Source: Verrucomicrobia subdivision 6 bacterium
GTDB lineage: Bacteria > Verrucomicrobiota > Verrucomicrobiia > Methylacidiphilales > Verrucolacustridaceae
Assembly: GCA_947466515.1 (NCBI GenBank)
Contig: CANIEM010000006.1
Span: 1-57,697, forward strand
Reading direction: 5' to 3'
DNA length: 57,697 bases
Shown here: positions 32,805 through 40,397 of the stretch, piece after piece
Layout: the number at the start of each line of letters is the position of its first letter
How positions within the stretch are numbered: position 1 is the stretch's first letter
Notes under the pieces: generated by a model
The model's database searches: none
The model's input: only the letters and a program-made list of their open reading frames with translations
Told to the model about the DNA's origin: nothing
Program-made: the position numbers and the translations under genes

Positions 32805-34631
32805 TTAGTTGGGACTGATGCCCTGTTGCGCTGCCATCCCTGCAAAGATGCTTTTGTTAGCAAGCAGGGCAGAGAAGGTTCCACGCTCCGCAATTCGACC
32901 ACCATCTAGAACCACGATTTCGTCCATATTGGCAAGGGTGGAAAGGCGATGAGCGATGCAGACAACAGTGCGACCCTCTTCAAGCTGATCGATGGTTTTT
33001 TGAACTTCCGTTTCCGAATCGGCATCCAGGGCGGCGGTGGCTTCGTCGAGGATGAGGATAGGGGCATTCCGTAAAAACGCGCGGGCTAGGCTAATCCGAG
33101 CCTTTTGGCCGCCCGAAAGCATCACGCCTCTCTCACCCACTCGCGTTTCGTAGCCCTTGGGAAGAGCTTTGATAAAGTCGTAGGCGAAAGCTTTCCGGGC
33201 CGCCTCCTCGATTTCAGTGCGGGTGGCTCCCAACCGCCCTAAGCCGATGTTCTCCGCAACCGATGCGTCGAAGAGGATTACATCCTGGCTGACCAGAGCA
33301 ATTTGGGAGCGAAGTTCCCGAGATTGAATGGTGCTCAGGTCCCGACCATCCCAAAGGATTTTGCCGGATGTAGGGGCGTAAAAACGCGGCAAAAGATTGA
33401 TCAAGCTGCTTTTTCCGGAGCCGCTGGCTCCAGCAATACCGAGTTTAAAACCTTTAGGAATTTCCAAAGAAATTTCCTTTAAGACGTGGTCGTGACCGTA
33501 ATCGAGACAAACCTTTTCGAGGTGTAGACCTTTCGAAAGAGGAATAAGCGGAGTGGGTGCAATTGGCTCTTGAACGCTCGGACTCAATGAAAGGAAAATT
33601 TCCAGTCGATCACAACTGATGGTAGCGGACACAAGATCGATGTGCATCTGGGCAAGACGCTTCACAGGGCTGGGAAGCATGATTAAGCCTGTAAGAAAAC
33701 CTACAAAATCTGAGACCGACTGATTCGTTGCGAAAACCACAATAATGAATACCCCCAAGCCTAGGGTACTGATGACCTCGATCACTGGGTTGACCAGTTT
33801 CCCTGCTTGGGTTTTTTTAACCTCGAGATTGACCAGCTTCAGGCTTTCGTCTCGGTAACGGTCGAGTTGAAACTTTTCCAGTCCGTAGGCCTTGATTAGT
33901 CGAATTCCGGAAAGAGCTTCGATCAAGCCGCTGCCTTGGCTGATGCCGACGGAAATGGATTTGCGGGCAATTTGCTTTAATCGATTCCCGACGATGAGGA
34001 TGGGAAGAGTGACTAAAGGGAGAATGACGATTGCGGCTAGGGTTAACTTGGCATCGATCATAACCATGCCAGCTAAAATACTGAGAAGTGTGATGGGTTC
34101 CTTGATGAGATCGCTGAAGCCGTTATTCATAGCATCGAAAATACGACGGGTATCACCGGAGATATGGGTTGTCAGATCGCCAAGGGTGGACTTGTTGAAG
34201 TAGTCCAAAGAGAGGGAGTGGAGTTTTTCGAGGACCCGGAGTTGCATGTCCCGAACAACTCGGGTGCTGACCCAAGACATGCAGTAGGCGCTGAGGTAGC
34301 TTGTGCCAGAGCGTAGCAGCATCAGTAGGGGGAGAAAAAGAACGGCCCCAGCTATTTGCAGTGGGGTGATAGGTTGTCCCGAGCGGGGGAGAACCTTTTC
34401 CATGATTTCGGCAAATTCGCGTGAAAAACGTGTAGCCAGAGACTGGGGATCGACTTGGCCTACCACGACAGGAGAGGGACTTAATCTTTCAAACAAAGTC
34501 TTGGTCGCAAGAACGAAAGCACCATTGCTGACTCCGAAAAATAAAGCCAACCCAACTGCTGCGAGGAAGCGGGTTCGATAGGGGCGTAAAAAGGGGAGGC
34601 CAAAGGCCAGAACGCGCCGTAGTTGGTTCAC
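32805..34631 (-). CDS. msbA: MsbA-like ABC exporter (fused membrane and ATPase domains)
   Basis: The 608-residue product has six predicted transmembrane segments in the first 330 residues, then an ATPase domain. Walker A is GASGSGKSSL near 408, the signature is LSGGQKARISLARA near 510, Walker B is ILILDEATAALD near 530, and the H-loop is in IAHRLSTL near 565. The organisation and length match MsbA, which flips lipid A-core or other lipid-linked glycans across the inner membrane as a homodimer. Its place at the head of a minus-strand glycosyltransferase set fits export of a lipid-linked saccharide. A drug or peptide exporter cannot be ruled out by sequence alone. Confidence 0.85.
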   Translation of the reverse strand: MNQLRRVLAFGLPFLRPYRTRFLAAVGLALFFGVSNGAFVLATKTLFERLSPSPVVVGQVDPQSLATRFSREFAEIMEKVLPRSGQPITPLQIAGAVLFLPLLMLLRSGTSYLSAYCMSWVSTRVVRDMQLRVLEKLHSLSLDYFNKSTLGDLTTHISGDTRRIFDAMNNGFSDLIKEPITLLSILAGMVMIDAKLTLAAIVILPLVTLPILIVGNRLKQIARKSISVGISQGSGLIEALSGIRLIKAYGLEKFQLDRYRDESLKLVNLEVKKTQAGKLVNPVIEVISTLGLGVFIIVVFATNQSVSDFVGFLTGLIMLPSPVKRLAQMHIDLVSATISCDRLEIFLSLSPSVQEPIAPTPLIPLSKGLHLEKVCLDYGHDHVLKEISLEIPKGFKLGIAGASGSGKSSLINLLPRFYAPTSGKILWDGRDLSTIQSRELRSQIALVSQDVILFDASVAENIGLGRLGATRTEIEEAARKAFAYDFIKALPKGYETRVGERGVMLSGGQKARISLARAFLRNAPILILDEATAALDADSETEVQKTIDQLEEGRTVVCIAHRLSTLANMDEIVVLDGGRIAERGTFSALLANKSIFAGMAAQQGISPN

Positions 34632-34684
34632 TAATTCAGGCTAGGTAAAAAGGATCCGAAGGTCGAATGCGTAAGCCAAAGGAG

Positions 34685-35275
34685 TTAATGGGCTTTTCCC
34701 AGATATTGCCCCAAGGCGCTGGAGGCTTGTTTGCGATAAAAAAACCAAGCGAGGTAGATAAAGTTTAGACCGCCCCAGAGGCCGAGTAGAATAAGGTAAT
34801 GGTGGCCACAGGGACCCATCATGGGGAGAAGACGCCAGAGAGCAAAAGCTGCTAGGCCGATCCAGAGAAGAGTCCAGTGTAGGGTGAAGAAGCTGAAGAA
34901 GCGGAGGGGAGCGGAAGGAATGAAGCCGCCAATCTTGGGAGCGTCGACGGGGTAGAAGTAGAGGTCTTCGATTTCCGATCCAACCAAGGTTGATTTGCCC
35001 AGCGCCTGATTCAGGCGACCTTCAGCAAAACGGGCGTGGATGCGGGCGAAATCTACAAAATGAAGGTAGAAGCAGGACTGGGTTCCTGCAGTGATAACGA
35101 GCAGGGGAACGAGGGCCAGAGATACAGGGCTGTCCCAGAGAAGGCAACCAATCACCAGCACGAGAAAGAGGTAGAGGCCGTGGAAGAACTTTTTGTGGTA
35201 GGCGTACTGCATCTCGCGCATCCGCCTCAGTTGCTCCATCCAGAGCTCGATCTTTTGAGCTGATTTTTCCATCAC
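34685..35275 (-). CDS. Membrane protein of unknown function
   Basis: The 196-residue product has four likely transmembrane segments: near residues 33-48 and 52-66, and again near 128-150 and 160-178. These are separated by a cytoplasmic or periplasmic loop containing EIEDLYFYPVDAPKIGGF. The N-terminus is a charged amphipathic helix (KIELWMEQLRRMREMQYAYH). I do not recognise the family. It is divergent from the binding-protein-like gene at 35353, sharing a 77-base promoter gap, and lies upstream of msbA with a 53-base gap. Confidence 0.55.
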   Translation of the reverse strand: MMEKSAQKIELWMEQLRRMREMQYAYHKKFFHGLYLFLVLVIGCLLWDSPVSLALVPLLVITAGTQSCFYLHFVDFARIHARFAEGRLNQALGKSTLVGSEIEDLYFYPVDAPKIGGFIPSAPLRFFSFFTLHWTLLWIGLAAFALWRLLPMMGPCGHHYLILLGLWGGLNFIYLAWFFYRKQASSALGQYLGKAH

Positions 35276-35352
35276 GAGATTATGGGCAGAAGTGTCGGGT
35301 GAGACAACCTTGTGGCTTTCCCGCAGACAACTTTTCAGAGAAGGTAGTTGCC

Positions 35353-36489
35353 ATGGAGCCCACCGAAAATAAGCATGAGTCGCGGATGCCTGGGCTGATT
35401 GGGTTGGGGCTTCTAGTTGCAGTGGGATTGGGATTTGGGTTGGGTCAGTGGCTGAAGCCTACGGGGTCAGAATCGGACAGGCTTCCCATGCCGTCTGCGC
35501 CAAGCTCCATTTTTCAGCTGCCCTCGAAACTGGTGGTGTATCAGGAGGGTCCCGTGATCCCCCAACTGTGGCTGGATACTTTTTCGAGTGGGGCTGGTTA
35601 TCTGAAAGTGGATCTACGAACCTTGGCTCGGAACGCGGACGGAACTTGGCCGAGCGACGGAGATGTTTATCTGCTCAAAGCCCGATCCTTTTCTGAGTTA
35701 GAAAGGTCGATGCCTTGGGCAGATTTGACGGGAAAAGTTCCTCTAGATGGGGTGAACCCCGTCTATCGCGGGCAGGCCTTTGATCCGAGGGGGTTGCAGA
35801 GTCGCCCGTGGAGAATTAGCCCCTGGTTTTTTATGAAAAGAGTGGCGCTGGGAACAAATCCTAAAGTGGCCATGGCACCCGTGCTGCGCTGGGCGAGTGA
35901 GTTTGGGGCTATTTTTCCTGCGGACACGGATCTGATGGCGGCGATTTGGATTAAAAGTCAGAACCGGTCAGTCAATCTGGGAGGGGAGAGTGCTCGGACG
36001 ATCGCCAAACAGCAGGTTGAAGCTTCGTTGGTTGGAAAGTTGGCGACAGAAGAGGAGTGTTGGAACGGATTGAAGGATGGGCGAGTTAACTTCTCCTACT
36101 TGCCTTCGTGGAGATTGATTTTAGATCCGCAGGCGGGGGGCGGGTTGATTCGGTGGTCGGCACTACCCACAGGGACGTTGGTGGATTTCGAGGTGATGGC
36201 TGTACCTGAAGGCTCCCCTAGAAAAGAGATGGCCTACCGGTTTTGTGAATTTCTATTGGCTCCATCGCAGCAGGCGGCGTTACTGGGAGCGACGGGATTT
36301 TTCCCCGTTCACTCGAAGCCTGGGATGGAGTGGGCGGGGTCTACTTTTCTTATGCCGACAGGGCCATGGTTCGATCGGAGTGAGTTTATTTTGTGGCCGT
36401 ATCCGCAAGTTGCGGTGACTTCTCCACAGCCAACCTCTGAAACAAACGCGGTTGTTCCAGCGATTGGCGGGGAGCAGAAAAGTGAGTAA
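35353..36489 (+). CDS. Membrane-anchored periplasmic binding protein-like (PotD-type fold)
   Basis: The 378-residue product has an N-terminal hydrophobic segment LIGLGLLVAVGLGFGLGQWL (about 16-35) acting as an uncleaved anchor or signal. The remainder resembles type II solute-binding proteins (LVVYQEGPVIPQLWLDTF; AYRFCEFLLAPSQQAALLGATGFFPV near 310-335, typical of PotD-like C-termini). No permease or ATPase is adjacent. The start was set at ATG 35353 after AGAAGGTAG rather than 18 codons upstream. Its stop overlaps the remnant of the hicA toxin reading frame. Confidence 0.6.
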   Translation: MEPTENKHESRMPGLIGLGLLVAVGLGFGLGQWLKPTGSESDRLPMPSAPSSIFQLPSKLVVYQEGPVIPQLWLDTFSSGAGYLKVDLRTLARNADGTWPSDGDVYLLKARSFSELERSMPWADLTGKVPLDGVNPVYRGQAFDPRGLQSRPWRISPWFFMKRVALGTNPKVAMAPVLRWASEFGAIFPADTDLMAAIWIKSQNRSVNLGGESARTIAKQQVEASLVGKLATEEECWNGLKDGRVNFSYLPSWRLILDPQAGGGLIRWSALPTGTLVDFEVMAVPEGSPRKEMAYRFCEFLLAPSQQAALLGATGFFPVHSKPGMEWAGSTFLMPTGPWFDRSEFILWPYPQVAVTSPQPTSETNAVVPAIGGEQKSE

Positions 36490-36751
36490 ATGGAAGAAAT
36501 TCCGATCGAAGATTCTTTTTGGCCAGTTTGATGGCAATATCGACTTTGCAGAATTGGTTAACTACCTCCGAAGGTGTTGATTTGATCTACGGACTAGGGG
36601 AAGTCCTAACTTATTCACTAAAAAGGGGATCGATGCCTTAATCAACCTTCAATCTGACGGCTCCACGGCGAAACGCTATCAAGTGCGTCAAATTCGTGAT
36701 ATTTTAATTAAGTACCAAATCGATATACCCAAGGAGGCAGCCGATGAGTGA
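36482..36751 (+). pseudogene. hicA: Broken HicA-family toxin gene
   Basis: Starting at GTG 36482, the frame reads VSKWKKFRSKILFGQF, then FAELVNYLRRC, a TGA stop at 36578-36580, then FDLRTRGSPNLFTKKG and YQVRQIRDILIKYQI, ending at TGA 36751. Apart from the stop it matches the HicA/YcfA mRNA-interferase pattern over its full length. The stop stands where relatives usually have Gly. The catalytic His of the GSH motif is Pro here (GSP). It overlaps hicB by eight bases, as intact hicAB pairs do. Two independent inactivating changes suggest a dead toxin. Confidence 0.75.
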
Positions 36752-36959
36752 AAATAAGTACGAGTCGATCATTTACTGGGACCAAGAGGATGGAATCTTT
36801 GTTGTAGAAGTTCCTGAGCTGGCGGGATGCAAAGCGCACGGAACAACCAAGCGAGAGGCATTGGAAAGTGCAGAGCAGGCGGTAGCCCTTTGGTTGGAAA
36901 CAGCGAAGAGTCAAGGCAGAGAGATCCCTGATGCAAAAGGAAAATTGGCTTTTGCTTAA
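36744..36959 (+). CDS. hicB: HicB-family antitoxin (without a functional toxin partner)
   Basis: The 71-residue product has the HicB partial RNase H-like fold: YESIIYWDQEDGIFVVEVPELAGCKAHG then ALESAEQAVALWLETAKSQGREIP. It starts with ATG 36744 behind an AAGGAGG ribosome site. HicB normally neutralises HicA and, when it carries a DNA-binding domain, represses the operon; this short form has no clear DNA-binding domain. The gene is intact although the toxin reading frame just upstream is interrupted, so it may be a leftover or act on another HicA. Confidence 0.8.
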   Translation: MSENKYESIIYWDQEDGIFVVEVPELAGCKAHGTTKREALESAEQAVALWLETAKSQGREIPDAKGKLAFA

Positions 36960-37124
36960 TCCGCTGGACTCGCTACTCTTTGGCTACTTGGGCAACTGGT
37001 TGGGGAGAAGTTTGGAGGGTGTGACTGGCAGAGTATCCAAGAAAGTCCTGTCTGGGGTAAGGGGCCAGCACGGCCCATTTTTAACAGGAGTTGACCGCAC
37101 GAAGGCGTGAGGCATGTTTTCAGA

Positions 37125-37349
37125 ATGACTTGGGAAGCTGTGGCCACAGAGGCACTCAAATTAGAGCCGCGGGAGCGGGCAGCGGTGGTGGAGTCTCTTC
37201 TTTTAAGCCTGCCAGAGCCACATGAGAATGAAATTGGCGAGCACCTGATCAAGGCTTGGCAGAAAAGGGGTGAGGAGATTACGGAAGGAAAAGTCCAAGA
37301 GCTTCCGGTTGAGCAGGTCTTGACGCAAATTCGGAACAGGTTGGGGTGA
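37125..37349 (+). CDS. Addiction-module antitoxin (Unstab_antitox family)
   Basis: The 74-residue product has ALKLEPRERAAVVESLLLSL near residues 10-29 and ends in GKVQELPVEQVLTQIRNRLG, the layout of small putative antitoxins that sit before RelE/ParE toxins. Toxin binding is expected through the C-terminal part. I set the start at ATG 37125; an upstream GTG at 37107 would add six residues. Its stop overlaps the toxin start (GTGA), supporting translational coupling. It follows the broken hicAB module by 165 bases. Confidence 0.78.
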   Translation: MTWEAVATEALKLEPRERAAVVESLLLSLPEPHENEIGEHLIKAWQKRGEEITEGKVQELPVEQVLTQIRNRLG

Positions 37350-37654
37350 TTTCGGCAGGGCTTCACCCTGAGGCTGCCCAGGAATTAGAGGCGGCGGCCC
37401 TTCATTACGAAAAAATTCGTGTTGGGCTCGGAGAAGAGTTCCTTGCCTCCTTGGAAGAGGCAGTGCAGTTGATTGGCAAAAAACCAAAGGCTTGGAGAAG
37501 GTTGCGATCAGGTCTGTACCGAGTTCTGCTGCGCCGATTTCCTTACGGGGTAGTTTATCAAGAATCTCCGGACAAACTGCAAATCCTCGCCATTTACCAC
37601 TGTGCGCGGGAGCCGGACTACTGGTTGGGAAGGGGTGTTGGCAAAAAAACGTGA
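37346..37654 (+). CDS. RelE/ParE-family toxin
   Basis: The 102-residue product has the ParE/RelE superfamily pattern: LHPEAAQELEAAALHYEKIRVGLGEEFLASLEEAVQ at the N-terminus, then YRVLLRRFPYGVVYQ near 55-69 and ILAIYHCAREPDYW near 77-90. In this family the toxins cut ribosome-bound mRNA (RelE) or poison gyrase (ParE); which applies cannot be decided. The reading frame is full length with the conserved Arg and Tyr residues, so it appears intact. It starts with GTG inside the antitoxin stop. Confidence 0.8.
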   Translation: MISAGLHPEAAQELEAAALHYEKIRVGLGEEFLASLEEAVQLIGKKPKAWRRLRSGLYRVLLRRFPYGVVYQESPDKLQILAIYHCAREPDYWLGRGVGKKT

Positions 37655-38094
37655 GTACGGGGTGTGCGCAGGCGGATTTTCAACCGGCGAAATCAGGAGT
37701 GTTCTGTGCTGGGGGATGGCATCGGAGGTTCGGGCTGCCGAGCAAAGGTTGAACTTACTTAGACTATAAAAATGAGAGAAAGGAGAAGACGGAGCCGGTG
37801 AGTAGGCCTCAAACTCTTCAAGCGGGGAAGTTGACAGACGAAAAAGAAGATCCAAGCATTAGGTATGGGAAATAGGTTATATTTTTCGGCGAGTGATGGG
37901 AATCGAATTCAGGCGCCAAAAAAGGATGGATGGCAAGACTCTGGTAACGAGCCCAAAGAAACGATTCGACCCACAAAGCCCTCTTGTCGGGCACTTTCAA
38001 TGATTCGAAAAATAAAAAAGGCGACTCGCCAGAATGAAACTAACTGGGGACCTGCCCGTGGATTTGAGGTTTGGTAGAAAATTTCTCAAAGTTT
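37655..38094. other. 440-base intergenic stretch with no recognisable gene
   Basis: No frame here looks protein-coding, and I see no strong hairpin-plus-T terminator after the toxin gene. The interval must contain the promoter of the downstream dehydrogenase, but no convincing -35/-10 pair stands out. Composition is mixed and unlike the flanking genes. It may be decayed remnants of the toxin-antitoxin region. Confidence 0.5.
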
Positions 38095-38772
38095 ATGAAT
38101 ATTACGAACCTTAAAAACAAAGTTATTCTAATCACTGGCGCGGGGACGGGGCTGGGAAAGGCGCTGGCCCTTGTAGCGGGTCAGGCGGGGGCGAAGGTCA
38201 TTTGTGCGGGCAGGAGAAAGGATAAGATTCAGCAAGCCGCTGAAGAGGTGACGAAGGCTGGAGGGTTGGGAACGGCGGTGGAGATGGATGTGACGGATTT
38301 AAAATCGGTCGAGAAAGGGCTGAAGATGGCGGAGAAGGTTGGACCGATTGAAATCTTAATCAACAACGCTGGGATCATTACTGGATTGAAAGCGGTACAG
38401 GATCTTCCGGTTGAGGAGTGGGACAAGATTATGGCCACGAATGTGCGTGGACCGTATTTGATGATTCGGGCGATTTTGCCAGGGATGATTCAGCGTGGGT
38501 TTGGGAGAATCTTGAACATCAGTGCACCGATCAAGCATCTGCCGAAAGCGTCGGCCTACTGTGCTTCGAAATGTGCATTGGATTCACTGACGAAGGCTGT
38601 GGGCTATGAGCTGAAGGGGGTGGATGTAATCATCAATGCGGTGGAGCCGCCGTTTCTGGATACCGAAATGCACAAGGGAGGTAAAAAGGCGGAGGAGGTA
38701 GTTGCTCCTATTATGGAGTTGGTTGCAGCGGAAACGGGGAGCCAGAGCGGGCGGATTGTGAAGATTGGGTGA
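38095..38772 (+). CDS. Short-chain dehydrogenase/reductase (FabG-like)
   Basis: The 225-residue product is a classical SDR: cofactor motif TGAGTGLG near residues 15-22, NNAG near 91-94, and the catalytic Ser (ILNISAP near 140) with YCASK near 155-159. An Arg-rich GRRKDK segment after the second strand suggests NADP preference. Substrate is unknown; 3-oxoacyl-ACP reductase-like or sugar reductase activities are typical. I chose ATG 38095; a TTG at 38071 in frame would add eight residues. It is monocistronic, with a terminator-like hairpin about 200 bases downstream. Confidence 0.82.
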   Translation: MNITNLKNKVILITGAGTGLGKALALVAGQAGAKVICAGRRKDKIQQAAEEVTKAGGLGTAVEMDVTDLKSVEKGLKMAEKVGPIEILINNAGIITGLKAVQDLPVEEWDKIMATNVRGPYLMIRAILPGMIQRGFGRILNISAPIKHLPKASAYCASKCALDSLTKAVGYELKGVDVIINAVEPPFLDTEMHKGGKKAEEVVAPIMELVAAETGSQSGRIVKIG

Positions 38773-38864
38773 TGTGTCGTCGGTGGGTGAAGCTGATTTC
38801 TGATTCTAGTTTTTGATGTTGGATGGAGGGACCCGATATAACGGGCAACTTTAAAATATCAATC

Positions 38865-38926
38865 GGACGACCGGGCCTACTACGTGCCGCAGATGCGGCA
38901 CTTCGAAGGCCTGAGGACGGTCGTCC
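38865..38926. repeat. 62-bp nested palindromic element (REP-like)
   Basis: Outer arms GGACGACCG (38865-38873) and CGGTCGTCC (38918-38926) are perfectly complementary. Inside lie GGCCT/AGGCC arms and a perfect TGCCGC-AGAT-GCGGCA hairpin. The whole can fold into one long branched hairpin on either strand. The design is that of dispersed intergenic palindromic elements. Copy number elsewhere cannot be seen from one window. Confidence 0.65.
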
Positions 38927-38940
38927 CTACCGGTGCGGGG

Positions 38941-38979
38941 TTACGTCCCACGCGTATGGCCAAAAAGCTCTATGTGCCC
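38941..38979 (-). pseudogene. Detached second copy of the 3' end of queE
   Basis: Read on the minus strand, this 39-base segment encodes GHIELFGHTRGT and a TAA stop. The real QueE, 70 bases away, ends LHIELFGHKRGT and TAA. The two 39-base stretches agree at 29 positions, including the stop. Only this tail is present; upstream of it is a different hairpin sequence. It looks like the remnant of a partial queE duplication separated by insertion of a repeat. Confidence 0.6.
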
Positions 38980-39007
38980 TTCTTCGCCAAGGCTACGAAG
39001 GGTTTTT
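38977..39007 (+). terminator. Hairpin with T-run between the dehydrogenase and queE
   Basis: CCCTTC (38977-38982) pairs with GAAGGG (38997-39002), enclosing a GCC/GGC pairing, and is followed by TTTTT at 39003-39007. This is a plausible Rho-independent terminator for the forward dehydrogenase gene. The inner CTTCGCCAAGGCTACGAAG sequence resembles a palindromic repeat, so the terminator may be part of a mobile repeat. Confidence 0.5.
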
Positions 39008-39010
39008 AGC

Positions 39011-39700
39011 TTAAGTTCCGCGCTTGTGCCCGAAGAGCTCTATGTGCAGACGGGGACAGAAACGGAAGCCTTCGAGTTTGCAGATATCGACAAGCCAAGG
39101 AGAGCGGGAGGAGATGGTTTGAGTGTTGATACCTTCAGGCATGAGGAGAACGCGATCGGCGGGGATTTGGGGGAGTTTCAACAGGAGAGATTTAATTTCG
39201 ACCAGATCGTTTTCGGATGAGACGACGAATTTCAGCTGAAATAGATAATTTCGAATCCATTCGGAAATCACTTCGGGCTGTAGGCGGGTGGCTTCGTGTT
39301 TCTTGGCCCAAGCTGGGTCGCGAGAGGAGGGGGGAGTGGAGTTGGAAAGTTTGGGGCTGATGGAGGCCAAGTCACAGGGGATGCCGTTTGGCGGAATAGT
39401 GCCAGCGGTTTCGATGGTGATGTGTTTACCCTGCCTTTTTAGGGCTTCAGCGAGTTCGGGGAGATCCGGGGCGATCATGGGTTCTCCACCCGTGAGGACA
39501 ACGTGATTGCAGTTCCACACTGAGATCTTTTTGAGAATCTCGGATACAGGCATGTCTTCGCCTTCCGGTTTCCACGAAGCGTAAGGGGTGTCACACCAGT
39601 CACAACGAAGGTTGCAGCCGGAGGTGCGAATGAAGATAGAAGGAACACCCGTCAAAAGACCCTCTCCTTGAATCGAGTGAAAGATTTCCGCGATTCGCAT
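39011..39700 (-). CDS. queE: 7-carboxy-7-deazaguanine synthase, QueE
   Basis: The 229-residue radical SAM enzyme converts 6-carboxytetrahydropterin to 7-carboxy-7-deazaguanine in queuosine/preQ0 synthesis. The N-terminus AEIFHSIQGEG at residues 4-14 is typical of QueE. The iron-sulfur motif is CNLRCDWC (Cys-x3-Cys-x2-Cys) near 31-38, and VVLTGGEPMIAPDL follows near 74-87. I set the start at ATG 39700 because family homology begins there; a longer frame upstream overlaps queC. It lies four bases downstream of queC on the same strand. The C-terminal IELFGHKRGT is duplicated downstream. Confidence 0.92.
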   Translation of the reverse strand: MRIAEIFHSIQGEGLLTGVPSIFIRTSGCNLRCDWCDTPYASWKPEGEDMPVSEILKKISVWNCNHVVLTGGEPMIAPDLPELAEALKRQGKHITIETAGTIPPNGIPCDLASISPKLSNSTPPSSRDPAWAKKHEATRLQPEVISEWIRNYLFQLKFVVSSENDLVEIKSLLLKLPQIPADRVLLMPEGINTQTISSRSPWLVDICKLEGFRFCPRLHIELFGHKRGT

Positions 39701-39704
39701 CGCT

Positions 39705-40397
39705 TCAGCTTTCCGAGACAGGCTTGGGCGGGAGGGGAGGAGTGGCAACGTAAGATGTGGGGTCGGCGACCCCGGCGTTGAGGAAGGCTTCTCGTCTTTC
39801 AATGCAAGTTCCGCAAGTGCCGCAGTGGAGAATGCCACCTTTGTAACAAGACCAGGTACGGGCGTAGTTGATTTTCAATTCAACTCCTCTGCGGACAATG
39901 GAGGTTTTGTCCATCGAAACAAAGGGGCGTAGAAGTTTAATATTTGCGTAAGTTCCTTTTTCCATGGCTTGGGACATGGGCGAGAGGAAGTCTTCACGGC
40001 AGTCGGGGTAGATGGTGTGATCACCAGCGTGAGCGGCGATGGCAATCGCATCGGCGCCAAGGCTTTCGGCGTAGCCTGTGCCGAGAGATAGAAAGATGCC
40101 ATTTCGGAAAGGGACAACAGTTTTCTTCATCGACTGTTCTTCGTAGTGACCATCGGGAATTGTTCCGCCTGATTTGAGAAGATCGGATTTAAAGGCATCG
40201 GCCATAAAGTTGAGAGAAACGATACGGTTGGGGATGTGAAGAGAGCGGCACTGGTCAGCGGCGCAGAGGAGCTCTCGGGCATTGTGTTTCGCGCCGTAGT
40301 CGAAGCTGAGGGCCGCGACCACTTTCTCCGTGGCGGCCATATGATGCAGAGCGGTGACCGAATCAAGGCCACCGGAAAGGAGGACAACGACTTTCAA
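39705..40397 (-). CDS. queC: 7-cyano-7-deazaguanine synthase, QueC
   Basis: The 230-residue product has the PP-loop LLSGGLDSVTALH at residues 6-18, FDYGAKHNARELLCA near 32-46, and a four-cysteine zinc site in the C-terminal third (CYKGGILHCGTCGTC). QueC uses ATP and ammonia to convert 7-carboxy-7-deazaguanine to preQ0, the step after QueE. The start is TTG at 40397, overlapping the stop of the upstream gene in TTGA. The C-terminal tail TPPLPPKP is proline-rich and probably dispensable. No QueD is present in the window. Confidence 0.93.
   Translation of the reverse strand: MKVVVLLSGGLDSVTALHHMAATEKVVAALSFDYGAKHNARELLCAADQCRSLHIPNRIVSLNFMADAFKSDLLKSGGTIPDGHYEEQSMKKTVVPFRNGIFLSLGTGYAESLGADAIAIAAHAGDHTIYPDCREDFLSPMSQAMEKGTYANIKLLRPFVSMDKTSIVRRGVELKINYARTWSCYKGGILHCGTCGTCIERREAFLNAGVADPTSYVATPPLPPKPVSES

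Noticed and set aside
22799-34631. Prophage or insertion sequence within the glycan locus
   Set aside because: No transposase, integrase, phage structural gene or terminal inverted repeat was seen.
36578-36580. Recoded UGA in the hicA frame
   Set aside because: Many other genes in the window end in TGA, and the GSH motif is also mutated, so a pseudogene is the simpler reading.
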